Of a DNA stretch of 64,000 nucleotides, positions 17,926-26,544 are shown piece by piece. Position 1 is the first letter of the stretch. Every line of letters starts with the position of its first letter. The notes below the pieces were generated by a model. That model saw only the letters and a program-made list of their open reading frames with translations. It searched no databases and had not been told where the DNA came from. The DNA comes from Shimia sp. R9_2 (GTDB lineage: Bacteria > Pseudomonadota > Alphaproteobacteria > Rhodobacterales > Rhodobacteraceae): NCBI RefSeq assembly GCF_017743735.1, contig NZ_JAGHRO010000001.1, positions 620,001 through 684,000 on the forward strand, in the 5' to 3' direction. Both the position numbers and the translations under genes were made by a program.

Positions 17926-18735
17926 ATGCAAGATCTGCCCGGAATCGTCATCACTGGAGCCTCTGGCCGTATGGGACAGATGCTGATCAAGACGGTTTGT
18001 GAGAGCGATAAGGCAAAGCTGGTCGGTGCTGTGGAGCGCAGTGGACATGAATGGGTCGGGCGTGATGCTGGTGAAGCCATGGGAGGCGCACCACTTGGCG
18101 TTACAGTGACCGATCAGCCTCTGGAGGCCTTTGCACAGGCGCAGGCAGTGATTGATTTCACAGCGCCGGCAGCGACGATTGAGTTCGCGAAATTGGCCGC
18201 GCAGGCACGTGCTGTGCATGTGATTGGCACCACCGGCATGACGGATGGGGATATTGCACAACTGGAGCCTTGTGGCCGCCATGCAGTGATTGTGCGGGCC
18301 GGAAATATGAGCCTTGGTGTCAATCTGTTGACTCGTCTGACGCAAAAGGTGGCGGCAGCGCTGGATGAGGATTTTGATATCGAAATCATTGAGGCGCATC
18401 ACCATCACAAAGTGGATGCGCCGAGTGGCACCGCCCTGATGCTTGGCGAAGCAGCCGCCGAAGGGCGCGGCGTTGCGCTAGCAGATGTGGCCGACCGTGG
18501 CCGTGATGGCATCACAGGTGCCCGTAAACGCGGTGATATTGGCTTCACAGCCATTCGTGGCGGAGACATCGTGGGTGAGCATGACGTATTGTTCGCCGCT
18601 GCCGGTGAGCGGATCGTGCTGCGCCATCTCGCGACGGATCGGGCAATCTTCGCCCGCGGCGCGCTCAAAGCGGCGATCTGGGGACAAGGCCAAAGGCCCG
18701 GTGAATACGATATGATGGACGTGTTGGGCCTCTGA
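17926..18735 (+). CDS. dapB: 4-hydroxy-tetrahydrodipicolinate reductase
   Basis: NAD(P)H-dependent step of the diaminopimelate/lysine pathway. The 269-residue protein begins [20 protein letters not shown] (nucleotide-binding loop), and has [22 protein letters not shown], and the catalytic [16 protein letters not shown] segment with conserved His and Lys, ending [13 protein letters not shown]. An ATGGAGAA ribosome site precedes the ATG at 17926. Its presence argues that the saccharopine enzymes at the start of the window serve lysine breakdown rather than synthesis. Confidence 0.96.
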   Translation: MQDLPGIVITGASGRMGQMLIKTVCESDKAKLVGAVERSGHEWVGRDAGEAMGGAPLGVTVTDQPLEAFAQAQAVIDFTAPAATIEFAKLAAQARAVHVIGTTGMTDGDIAQLEPCGRHAVIVRAGNMSLGVNLLTRLTQKVAAALDEDFDIEIIEAHHHHKVDAPSGTALMLGEAAAEGRGVALADVADRGRDGITGARKRGDIGFTAIRGGDIVGEHDVLFAAAGERIVLRHLATDRAIFARGALKAAIWGQGQRPGEYDMMDVLGL

Positions 18736-18830
18736 TGAGGTCGGGCGATTCTGAGATTTTGCCTCAATAAATCAGAGTGTCTTGCCCTGAGCGTTACTCA
18801 AATTGTCATAGCGCCTTACCGGTGCTCAAA

Positions 18831-18855
18831 ATATGTGTCTTGAAAATACACATAT
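18831..18855. promoter_or_regulatory. Inverted repeat ATATGTGT-N9-ACACATAT upstream of the ABC importer
   Basis: Perfect 8-bp arms with a 9-nt spacer, about 160 bp upstream of the binding-protein ATG. There is no T-run after it, so it is not a terminator; it reads as an operator-like dyad. The factor is unknown. The rest of 18736-19017 shows no gene. Confidence 0.5.
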
Positions 18856-19017
18856 AATTCAGCGTGCTACCGCCGATTTTTTGAGCGTTGGTCACACCAC
18901 ACGGTGATGTAAACTGAACGGGCGTATTTTTTGTTGGCAGGTCGGTGTTGCTGTGTTTTTATGCCGGCAGTCAAAAAATTAAATGACCATTTAAAAAACG
19001 ACGACAGGGAGATGACG

Positions 19018-19980
19018 ATGAAGACGACAATGAAGGCTGGATTGTCCGCGCTGGCCATAACTGCAGCGGCGATGTCCGCACAGGCAGCAGAGCTGGGAGC
19101 GACTGGCGAGCCGATCAAGCTGGCCATCAACGAATGGACCGGCCAGCACGTAACCACCCATGTCGCCGGTGAGATGCTCAAAGCCGCAGGTTACGACGTT
19201 GAATATGTTACCGCAGGTATGATGAACCAATTTCAGGCGATTGCCGATGGCGACATCCATGCGACCCTCGAAATCTGGTCCTCCAACGTGTCTGACCAAT
19301 ATGCTGTGCTGAAAGGCGAAGGCAAATTGGAAGAGCTGTCTGATCTCGGCCTGAATGCGCGTGAAGGCATTGCCTATCCTGCACATGTCGCAGACCTTTG
19401 CCCTGGCCTACCAGCATGGGAAGCGCTGAAGGATTGCGCGATCAACTTCGCAACCGCGGAAACGCTGCCAGCAGGCCGCCTCGTAGATTACCCTGCAGAT
19501 TGGGGTACACCAGGTGCAGACCGCATGACCGGTCTCGACCTGCCATTTAAGGCCGTGCCAGCAGGTTCTGAGGGCGCGCTGATTGCTGAATTGCGTGCCT
19601 CCACCGAGAAGAAATCTCCGTTGCTGATCACCTTCTGGCAGCCGCACTGGGCGATGTCTGCCTATGATGTGAAATTTGTGGATCTGCCAGCGGGCGAAGA
19701 CGCCTGTTTCACCGATCCGGCATGGGGTCCAAACCCGAATGCCATTAACGACTGTGATTTCTCCGCGAGCCGTATCTTCAAGGCGGGCTGGCCGGGCCTG
19801 AAAGACAAGTGGCCTGCAGCGCACGAAATCCTCGTGAACTATCAGCTGGCTGTCGAAGATCAGCAGCCAATGATGGGGGCGGTAGATGTGGACGGCCAGT
19901 CTGTTGAAGAAGTTGTTGCCGCTTGGATGGGTGCAAACGAAGACAAGTGGAAGTCGGTTGTCGACGCCGCAATCAAGTAA
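19018..19980 (+). CDS. Glycine-betaine/quaternary-amine ABC transporter, periplasmic binding protein (OpuAC/ProX/TmoX family)
   Basis: Captures a quaternary or N-oxide amine (glycine betaine, choline, carnitine or TMAO) in the periplasm. The 320-residue protein has a signal peptide (MKAGLSALAITAAAMSAQA) and the OpuAC fold signature: INEWTGQHVTTHVAGEML, DGDIHATLEIWSSN, and the aromatic LITFWQPHWAMS segment. Scattered Trp residues fit a cation-pi cage for a methylated ammonium. ATG 19018 follows GGGAG at a good distance; ATG 19012 would be too close. First gene of the three-gene importer. The exact ligand cannot be read. Confidence 0.86.
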   Translation: MKTTMKAGLSALAITAAAMSAQAAELGATGEPIKLAINEWTGQHVTTHVAGEMLKAAGYDVEYVTAGMMNQFQAIADGDIHATLEIWSSNVSDQYAVLKGEGKLEELSDLGLNAREGIAYPAHVADLCPGLPAWEALKDCAINFATAETLPAGRLVDYPADWGTPGADRMTGLDLPFKAVPAGSEGALIAELRASTEKKSPLLITFWQPHWAMSAYDVKFVDLPAGEDACFTDPAWGPNPNAINDCDFSASRIFKAGWPGLKDKWPAAHEILVNYQLAVEDQQPMMGAVDVDGQSVEEVVAAWMGANEDKWKSVVDAAIK

Positions 19981-19986
19981 GCCTTT

Positions 19987-21039
19987 ATGACTGACCATAA
20001 CAGCACCGCTCCGGCGATCGCCGTCAAAGACCTCTGGCAGGTCTTTGGCGAGAACGCCAAACCGGCCCTACGTGATGCACGCGGGGCCGGAGACGACAAA
20101 GCCATCGCTCAAACCCTCAAAGACAAAGGGCTGATCCCGGCGGTTCGCGCAGCGAACTTCGAGGTGAAATCCGGCGAACTCTTTGTGATTATGGGGCTTT
20201 CTGGCTCCGGTAAATCGACCTTGATCCGCTGTATTTCGCGTCTGATCGAACCGACCTCCGGATCCGTAAGCATCGATGGCGAAGATATTCTTCAAGCCAA
20301 TGACAAACGGCTGATCGACCTGCGCCGGCACAAGCTTGGCATGGTGTTTCAGCATTTTGGTCTGTTTCCGCATATGACGGTTGCAGACAATGTTGGCTTC
20401 CCGCTGAAGATGCAGGGCATGGGCAAGACCGAGCGCCGGGAACGTGCGCTGGAAGTGCTTGAGCTTGTTGGCCTCAAAGGACGCGAAGACACCTATCCGC
20501 GCAACCTCTCCGGTGGTCAGCGCCAGCGCGTCGGGATTGCCCGCTCCCTCGCGGTGAACCCTGATATCTGGTTCTTGGATGAGCCCTTCTCTGCGCTTGA
20601 CCCGTTGATCCGGCGGCAGTTGCAAGATGAGTTCCTGAACATTCAGGCCACGCTCAAAAAATCCATTGTTTTCATCACCCACGACATCCAGGAAGCGCTC
20701 AAGCTCGCGGATCGCATCGCCATCATGAAAGATGGCGAAGTCGTGCAGATTGGCACGCCGGAAGAGATCGTTCTGCACCCGGTCAACGACTATGTCGCGG
20801 AGTTCTCTAAAGATGTGCCCAAAGGCCGGCACGGTTGCGTCGAGAACGTCATGACCAAAGACGTGCCTGCGAATATGCCGGATGATCCCGGTCTGAAAGT
20901 CGGCATGACCATTGAAACAGCGCTGGCCAAATGCATGGCGCTTTATGAGCCGGTCCCGGTTCATGATGCCAATGGCGCTCTGGTTGGGGCGGTTGACCCA
21001 GCAGATCTTGCAGCAGCCTTGCAGGCAGAAGAGACATGA
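19987..21039 (+). CDS. Quaternary-amine ABC transporter, ATP-binding protein (ProV/OpuAA type)
   Basis: Energy subunit of the importer. The 350-residue protein has the ProV-type N-terminal extension, Walker A GLSGSGKST near residue 75, Q-loop VFQHFGLFPHMTV, signature NLSGGQRQRVGIAR, Walker B WFLDEPFSALD and the switch ITHDIQEA. The C-terminus (VENVMTKDVPANMPDD onward) looks like one short CBS-like stretch instead of the full tandem CBS pair that senses ionic strength in OpuA-type transporters, hinting that osmotic gating is reduced or absent. It follows the binding protein after 6 nt, and its stop overlaps the permease start (ATGA). Confidence 0.9.
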   Translation: MTDHNSTAPAIAVKDLWQVFGENAKPALRDARGAGDDKAIAQTLKDKGLIPAVRAANFEVKSGELFVIMGLSGSGKSTLIRCISRLIEPTSGSVSIDGEDILQANDKRLIDLRRHKLGMVFQHFGLFPHMTVADNVGFPLKMQGMGKTERRERALEVLELVGLKGREDTYPRNLSGGQRQRVGIARSLAVNPDIWFLDEPFSALDPLIRRQLQDEFLNIQATLKKSIVFITHDIQEALKLADRIAIMKDGEVVQIGTPEEIVLHPVNDYVAEFSKDVPKGRHGCVENVMTKDVPANMPDDPGLKVGMTIETALAKCMALYEPVPVHDANGALVGAVDPADLAAALQAEET

Positions 21040-23150
21040 GTATCGCTGAAGAGGCGCCGGTTTCCGGACGGAGAGGTTTGAACCTGAGCAAAGGTGCGAT
21101 TGCAGCGCTTATGGTTCTGGCTGTGACCGTAGTCTGTCGTTTGTTGATGAGCGACTTAGATTTGTCGATAGAATGGATAAACGAACTGCGCCCATTCTTT
21201 GAGTGGTTAGTAAGCTGGCCTGACGCCCTAACCGTGCCAATGACCGATTGGGTTGGCGCCGTGGTTGGTGGATTTCTCAATATCTTCAAACCTGTAGCGC
21301 GTGTGTTCTCCTATCTGCTTGAGTTCCCAATGACCTGGGTCGGCGGGCTGTTGTCTGGTGCCCCGTGGCCCTTGGTGCTTGGTGCGGTCACTGCGCTGGG
21401 CTGGCTCATAGGTGGGGCGCGCATGGCTGCGCTGGCCTTCTTTGGCTTTGGTTTTGTGGTGATCAGCGGATATTGGCTGGAAGGTATGAACACGTTGGCG
21501 CTGGTCGCTGTGTCGGTGCCTCTGGCAGCGCTACTAGGAGCCGGGATTGGCATCCTCGCGTTTGAATACCCCAAACTCAAAGGTGGCGTGAATGTGGTGC
21601 TGGATGTCATGCAGACCATGCCGACCTTTGCCTATCTCACACCTCTGCTGGTGCTCTTTGGCTTTGGTCCGGTGGTGGGCCTCATCGCCTCGGCAATTTT
21701 TGCGGCACCGCCAATGGCGCGCAATGTGCTGCTGGGGCTGGAGCGCGTAGAGCCTGAAATCCGCGAAGCAGCTGTGATGTCTGGCGGCACCCGTCGGCAG
21801 CAGCTCTTTTTGGTCGAATTGCCCGCCGCGTCCCAACAGATCATGATCGGCTTCAACCAATGCCTGATGGCTGCATTGAGCATGGTGATCATCGCGGCCG
21901 TCATTGGCGGCTTTGAAGACATTGGCTGGGAAGTTCTTCTTACCATGCGCAAGGCCTTGTTTGGCCCGGCGTTTCTCGCAGGCTCTGTGATCGTGGTCTT
22001 TGCAGTTGTGATTGACCGCATGTCCGCCGCGTTGGCGGAACCGCGCCCTGCGCAAGACAAGCGGGTTGCTCTGGCAATCTTCGCCGTCGGCGCAGTCATC
22101 GCGATTTGGGCTGCGCTGGCAGGTTGGAACCCGGCAGGTATCGCAGCACTTGATGGTGTTGCTGAGCGGGTGGATCAAGGCGTGGGGCAGTTCACCGCAA
22201 ACCACGGAACAACGCTGGACACTGTGAAGAACTCCGCGATGTTCTATGGTCTCTTGCCTCTGCGGATCGGGTTATCTGATGCAGTTTTGCCCTTCACCTG
22301 GGGCTTTGCCTGGACCACGACGCACACGCTGGTGTTCTATGCGATCTTTGCCGCTCTCGCTGCTTTGATTGCTCTGCGCGGTCATCTCGCTGGTGCTGGC
22401 TTGGTTCTGATTGGGGCAATGGTGCTGGAGATAGGCGTGGCACAACTGCCTTGGCCCATTTTGCTGTTCGGCGTTGCTGCTTTGGGATGGGTGGCCAGCG
22501 GTAGGGAGCTCGCCATACAAGTAACCGTTCTGCTGGGGCTGATCCTGATTTCGGGGCTTTGGGAGCGCGCCTTGCTGTCGCTTTACCTCAGCGGTGCAGC
22601 CGTTGCAGCCTGCGCGTTGGTGGGCGGCATCTTGGGGTTCTGGTCCGCAATGAGCGACCGCGCCTGGATGGTTGTCCGGCCGATCTGTGACACGTTGCAA
22701 ACCATCCCGCTGTTTGTCTTCCTCATCCCGGTTCTGATGTTCTTCCAGATTGGAGAATTCTCAGCGTTTCTTGCCATTTGCATGTATGCGGTGGTTCCCA
22801 TGATCCGCTACACGCGGCATGGTTTGATCACCACGCCGGACGAGATGATCGAGGCAGCAACCGCAAGTGGTGCCGGGCGTTGGCAAACCATGTTTGAGGT
22901 CCGCGCGCCTTATGCGGCGCCGACCATTCTGCTCGGGCTCAACCAGACCATCCTCTATGCGTTTGCCATGCTTGTGATTGCGGCGCTGATTGGCACGACA
23001 GGCCTTGGTCAGTCGATCTATCTGGCACTTGGGCAGGCCGATGTCGGCCTCGGTGTTACCGCAGGCGCAGCCATGGCGATTTTGGCGTTGGTGGCGGATC
23101 GGTTGGTGCAGGGGTTTGCTGAAGAACGGCGTCAGGCTCTGGGGCTGTAA
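21036..23150 (+). CDS. Quaternary-amine ABC transporter, double-length permease
   Basis: Membrane subunit of the importer. At 704 residues it is about twice the usual ProW length and contains two permease units: the first around LTPLLVLFGFGPVVGLIAS and EIREAAVMSGGTRRQQLFLVELP, the second around VFLIPVLMFFQIGEF and DEMIEAATASGAGRWQTMFEVRAP. Both carry an EAA-type loop that contacts the ATPase, so one chain likely forms the whole pore. The start codon overlaps the ATPase stop. A short hairpin at 23158-23184 follows. Confidence 0.9.
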   Translation: MSIAEEAPVSGRRGLNLSKGAIAALMVLAVTVVCRLLMSDLDLSIEWINELRPFFEWLVSWPDALTVPMTDWVGAVVGGFLNIFKPVARVFSYLLEFPMTWVGGLLSGAPWPLVLGAVTALGWLIGGARMAALAFFGFGFVVISGYWLEGMNTLALVAVSVPLAALLGAGIGILAFEYPKLKGGVNVVLDVMQTMPTFAYLTPLLVLFGFGPVVGLIASAIFAAPPMARNVLLGLERVEPEIREAAVMSGGTRRQQLFLVELPAASQQIMIGFNQCLMAALSMVIIAAVIGGFEDIGWEVLLTMRKALFGPAFLAGSVIVVFAVVIDRMSAALAEPRPAQDKRVALAIFAVGAVIAIWAALAGWNPAGIAALDGVAERVDQGVGQFTANHGTTLDTVKNSAMFYGLLPLRIGLSDAVLPFTWGFAWTTTHTLVFYAIFAALAALIALRGHLAGAGLVLIGAMVLEIGVAQLPWPILLFGVAALGWVASGRELAIQVTVLLGLILISGLWERALLSLYLSGAAVAACALVGGILGFWSAMSDRAWMVVRPICDTLQTIPLFVFLIPVLMFFQIGEFSAFLAICMYAVVPMIRYTRHGLITTPDEMIEAATASGAGRWQTMFEVRAPYAAPTILLGLNQTILYAFAMLVIAALIGTTGLGQSIYLALGQADVGLGVTAGAAMAILALVADRLVQGFAEERRQALGL

Positions 23151-23157
23151 GCGATTG

Positions 23158-23184
23158 GAGAAAGCGGGAAATTCTCGCTTTCTC
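23158..23184 (+). terminator. Weak terminator-like hairpin after the importer operon
   Basis: GAGAAAGCG / CGCTTTCTC, perfect 9-bp arms with a 9-nt loop, followed by TTGCCTTGTT. The T-run is interrupted, so termination may be incomplete. Confidence 0.5.
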
Positions 23185-23285
23185 TTGCCTTGTTAGGCGT
23201 CGGTATCGCATCTGTTTCGCGTCGTTATCGCATCAGTAAAGCGGGTGTGCGATGTCGGTATTTCCGCGCCTTGAGCGCTTGGCCG

Positions 23286-23308
23286 TATGACATTTGATTT
23301 ATGTCATA
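23286..23308. promoter_or_regulatory. Perfect dyad TATGACAT-N7-ATGTCATA
   Basis: Eight-base arms with a 7-nt AT-rich spacer, 172 bp upstream of the gene at 23481. The symmetry suggests a dimeric repressor or activator site. The factor is unknown. Confidence 0.55.
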
Positions 23309-23480
23309 TAGCTCAAATAATGCCTTGGCTAACCTGAGAACTGTAAAGGTTCGCTCTCGCCACTGTTGAGTGGTGAAAGAAGATTTATGCAACCTTTTTC
23401 GATTTAGATATGTGAAGCGAAGTCAGGGCTGCTCCCCAATCAGCCCGAATAGCGAAACAGGTGAGAGTGAGTAGAACGCA

Positions 23481-24833
23481 ATGAACGATTTGGACGCAGA
23501 TCGCGAAACGTCGGTTGAACTTGCGCCCGAAATCATCCGTGTCGCCGTGTCGCGTGTCTCTGCGAGTGAGGTGTTTGAGAAATCAGGACGTGCGCGCAGA
23601 CTGCTTGAGTTTCTAACTGACGAAGCCTTGGCAGGGCGCGCAGCGCAGACCTCATTGCAAACTGTGCAATCTGCCCTCTATGAGTCCTATGAGCCTCATG
23701 AACGAGAGAAAGTCGCACGTTCTGACAAGCTCAGATTGGCAGAACTGTTGCAGCGGTACTTTTCAGCGGAGGGACGTGAGGACGCTCTGCATATTTCCGT
23801 GGCGTCTGAAGGACTGCAGCTGGAGTTTGCCTTTGCTGAACAGGAGCAGAGCGAGGTCAAGTCTAAGACACGCGCGATGTTCCGGCGAAATTGGGCGCTG
23901 TTCGTCGCAGTTGCGATGTTGGTTGTTGCAATATTGGTTGGTAAATTGATGCCGGATCTTTTTGCCGCCCAACAGAACGCGCTCAACTTCTCATCACCTT
24001 GGTACGCTGGGTCGAAGGGGCAAAATTCTGATATGGAATTTCTGCCGGGCACCGAGGACATTTCCATTTCGACGCCAGAAGAGCTGGACATTCTTGCCCG
24101 CAATCACATGTTTTCTTTCATGGACATGGAGCGCCAGAAGCGCGTGGTTGCACATTCCAAGGCGGTGATAACACGTTTTCCAGACCACGCGGGTTCCTAT
24201 GCCACGGCAGCGCATAGCCTGAGCAACATGGCGATCTTGACGCGAGGCTCCAGTGCTTCTTTAGCGTACTTCGACGAAGCTTCCGCTATGGTGGAGAGGG
24301 CGCAGGTCCTGGCCGCTGACGACCCTTGGACGCTTTCTGCCGGAGGGTGGTTGGCCGCTGGCTTACGAGATTGGGATAATGCGCGTGCGTTGAGCGCACG
24401 CGCGCATGCGCTGGAAAATGAAAGCAAAGAAATACTCATTTTTCGCGCGCTGATTTTGCTATTTTCCGGTGATTTTAAGACGGCGGCAGAAGTTACGGCT
24501 CCCAAAGAAAATGACCCCCAAAGTGGTGATGTTGGAATCCACGGTTTTGCCAAGTTCTATCTGGAAGACTACGAGGGTGCCGTTGCGGCTTTTGAGCAGT
24601 CTATGAAGCGCGGCGGCAATCCCACACCCGTTGGCTCCGCCTATGTGGCTGCGGCCTATCAGGCAGTTGGCAGATCAGAGACCGCCGCAAGGGTGGTTGC
24701 CTCAATCAGAGAAAAGTGGCCAACCTTCCGCCCCGAGCTGGTTCATCAGGTGTTTGCACCGGAAATCAGCGAAATTCACGGTCTGACGTTTCTGAAACTG
24801 TTCTGCGACGCGGGCTGGGAGCTAGACGCCTAG
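23481..24833 (+). CDS. Membrane-anchored regulator-like protein: winged-helix-like domain, one membrane helix, periplasmic TPR-like repeats
   Basis: A 450-residue protein not matched to a named family. Residues 31-116 (SGRARRLLEFLTDEALAGRA, ALYESYEPHERE, VARSDKLRLAELLQRYFSAEG, DALHISV) follow the pattern of the DNA-binding-like domain found at the N-terminus of adenylate-cyclase/TPR and TolB-like regulators, where the usual text is R...LL.FL...L.G, DP...VRV...RLR..L..YY and D.V.I..P.G.Y. A basic stretch and one helix (about 137-157) follow, giving an N-in, C-out topology. Residues 200-440 are helical repeats resembling TPRs. The layout is that of CadC/ToxR one-component regulators. DNA binding is inference. 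Confidence 0.6.
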   Translation: MNDLDADRETSVELAPEIIRVAVSRVSASEVFEKSGRARRLLEFLTDEALAGRAAQTSLQTVQSALYESYEPHEREKVARSDKLRLAELLQRYFSAEGREDALHISVASEGLQLEFAFAEQEQSEVKSKTRAMFRRNWALFVAVAMLVVAILVGKLMPDLFAAQQNALNFSSPWYAGSKGQNSDMEFLPGTEDISISTPEELDILARNHMFSFMDMERQKRVVAHSKAVITRFPDHAGSYATAAHSLSNMAILTRGSSASLAYFDEASAMVERAQVLAADDPWTLSAGGWLAAGLRDWDNARALSARAHALENESKEILIFRALILLFSGDFKTAAEVTAPKENDPQSGDVGIHGFAKFYLEDYEGAVAAFEQSMKRGGNPTPVGSAYVAAAYQAVGRSETAARVVASIREKWPTFRPELVHQVFAPEISEIHGLTFLKLFCDAGWELDA

Positions 24834-24840
24834 TCTGGCT

Positions 24841-25026
24841 TCAGAAATCAATCGCGATTCCCTTTTTCTCCCAATCGCCGTAGCGCACAGGCTCCGGCCC
24901 GTCGCGGCCACCCAATTCGGTTGGAAGCTCCAGATCCTTAACCTTCTTGCGGCGCTCTTCGGCTTCGGCAAGCGCGCGCTTGGCGGCTTCGGGCAGGTCA
25001 TCGCGGGTTTCAGGCGTGTCGCTCAT
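24841..25026 (-). CDS. DUF1674 protein, succinate dehydrogenase assembly factor 4-like
   Basis: A 61-residue protein ending ELGGRDGPEPVRYGDWEKKG, the highly conserved tail of the SDHAF4 (DUF1674) family, whose eukaryotic members protect flavinated succinate dehydrogenase subunit A during assembly. The N-terminal half is charged and probably disordered. It stands alone on the minus strand, convergent with the regulator-like gene and divergent from rsmB. Confidence 0.85.
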   Translation of the reverse strand: MSDTPETRDDLPEAAKRALAEAEERRKKVKDLELPTELGGRDGPEPVRYGDWEKKGIAIDF

Positions 25027-25137
25027 CGAAGGGTTCCTTTTGAGGCTTTCCCTTGATATACGCGCCCGTCTGACAACGACAAGCCCCCTGTCTGATCCTC
25101 AGCAGTCGCCGCCACTCCATTTTAGAAGGTCTTTCGC

Positions 25138-26409
25138 ATGTCCAAATCCAGCTATCCGACCCGCCGCAGTGCGGTTTATCTCTTGGATCAGGTGCTGGGC
25201 GAAGGTCGGCTGCTATCTGATGTGATTGCGGGAGGTGCCTTGCAGAAGCTGGAGCCCGCAGAACGCGCCCGTGCACAGCGGTTGGCAACAGACACGCTTC
25301 GCAATCTGGAACGTGCAGATCGGGTGCTGCAGAAACATCTGAAAAAGACCCCGACGATGACGGTGCAGAACGTCTTGCGGATGGCGGCCATGGAAATCTG
25401 CCAAGGCGGTGCAGCACATGGTGTGGTCAACGATGCGGTTGAAATCGTCAGCAAATCCAAGCGCACCTCAGGCATGAAGGGCCTTGTGAATGCGGTGTTG
25501 CGTAAGGTGGACGACAAAGGGCGCGATGAATGGGTCAAGCTGCGCATCCCGCGTTTGCCAAAATGGCTGCGCAAGCCGCTGGCGCAGGCCTATGACAACG
25601 AAATCATGCTTGAAATCGAAGCCGCGCACTATGCCGGTGCGCCACTGGATTTGACCCCCAAAGAGGATGCAGAGGCTGTGGCCAAGGCCGTTGGTGGCGA
25701 GCTGCTGCCAACAGGCTCCGTGCGTTTGCGTGATGCGGGGCAGGTGACGGCGCTGGAGGGCTTTAAACAGGGGCACTGGTGGGTGCAGGACGCGGCTGCG
25801 GCGCTGCCTGCGCGGGTGCTGAATGCACAGCCGGGCGAGCGCGTGCTGGATCTTTGTGCCGCGCCCGGCGGCAAGACCATGCAGATCGCGGCGGCTGGTG
25901 CGAAAGTCACCGCGGTGGACGACAACCCGGCGCGGATGGAGCGGCTGCGGGAGAACCTCAAGCGCGTGCAATTGGACGCTGAGGTGGTCGTTGGCGATGT
26001 CATGACGCAAGAGGGGCAGTATGATGCGATCCTTCTGGATGCGCCCTGCTCGGCCACGGGAACGATTCGCAGGCATCCGGATTTGCCGTTTGCCAAAGAC
26101 GGCAGCGAGTTTGGCGATCTGATCGGGATGCAGGAGGTTTTTCTGGATCACGCCTTGGGGCTGCTGAAACCGGGTGGTCGTTTGGTATTCTGCACCTGCT
26201 CATTGCTGCCCGACGAAGGCGAAGTGCAGATTGAAGAAGCCGCAGAGCGCTGGGCCGATGTCACCGTGGACCGCGACGCAGTGCTGATTAACGGCGTTGA
26301 TCCGGCATGGGGGACAGAAGAAGGCGGGCTGCGGCTGCGCCCGGACTATTGGGCCGACAAAGGCGGTATGGATGGCTTCTACGTGGCGATGCTGCGCAAA
26401 GGCGTCTGA
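25138..26409 (+). CDS. rsmB: 16S rRNA (cytosine-5) methyltransferase, RsmB/NOP family
   Basis: Methylates a cytosine of 16S rRNA (C967 in E. coli numbering). The 423-residue protein has an N-terminal NusB-like helical domain (RRSAVYLLDQVLGEG, VQNVLRMAAMEI, VNAVLRKV) and a SAM-binding domain with DLCAAPGGKTMQIA, VGDV, DAPCSATGTIRRHPDLPF and TCSLLPDEGE. Both conserved Cys of the RNA m5C class are present, the second being the attacking one in this family. It starts a collinear run with the heparinase-like gene and purH. Confidence 0.9.
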   Translation: MSKSSYPTRRSAVYLLDQVLGEGRLLSDVIAGGALQKLEPAERARAQRLATDTLRNLERADRVLQKHLKKTPTMTVQNVLRMAAMEICQGGAAHGVVNDAVEIVSKSKRTSGMKGLVNAVLRKVDDKGRDEWVKLRIPRLPKWLRKPLAQAYDNEIMLEIEAAHYAGAPLDLTPKEDAEAVAKAVGGELLPTGSVRLRDAGQVTALEGFKQGHWWVQDAAAALPARVLNAQPGERVLDLCAAPGGKTMQIAAAGAKVTAVDDNPARMERLRENLKRVQLDAEVVVGDVMTQEGQYDAILLDAPCSATGTIRRHPDLPFAKDGSEFGDLIGMQEVFLDHALGLLKPGGRLVFCTCSLLPDEGEVQIEEAAERWADVTVDRDAVLINGVDPAWGTEEGGLRLRPDYWADKGGMDGFYVAMLRKGV

Positions 26410-26544
26410 GGAAAGGCCCATTTGAATTGAGGCTGTTCCGCGGGAAGGTCACGCGGATGTGCATCGGCTGATTCAAACGGTGACTTGCGGCGATCCGCTC
26501 GCTACACTCACGCCAAACGCCATCAGAGCGTAGAGGCAGAGCAG

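Larger units (their letters stand above)
23151..23480. other. 330-nt gene-free region rich in repeats and dyads
   Basis: No credible reading frame. It holds, in order: the hairpin at 23158; two 18-bp direct repeats beginning GCGTCG at 23197 and 23219 (16 of 18 matching, 22-bp period) with a partial third copy near 23251; a perfect TATGACAT-N7-ATGTCATA dyad at 23286-23308; and a nested stem pair (AAAGGTT 23345 with AACCTTT 23391, enclosing CCACT/AGTGG). This is unusually dense regulatory structure upstream of the membrane-anchored regulator-like gene. Confidence 0.6.

Noticed and set aside
19018-23150. Naming the importer tmoXWV (TMAO-specific)
   Set aside because: The layout fits, but tmm/tdm genes are not adjacent and ligand residues cannot be confirmed by eye; a broader quaternary-amine call was kept.
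23197-23262. Direct repeats as a short CRISPR array
   Set aside because: Only two good copies with 4-nt separation and no cas genes; better read as regulator sites.
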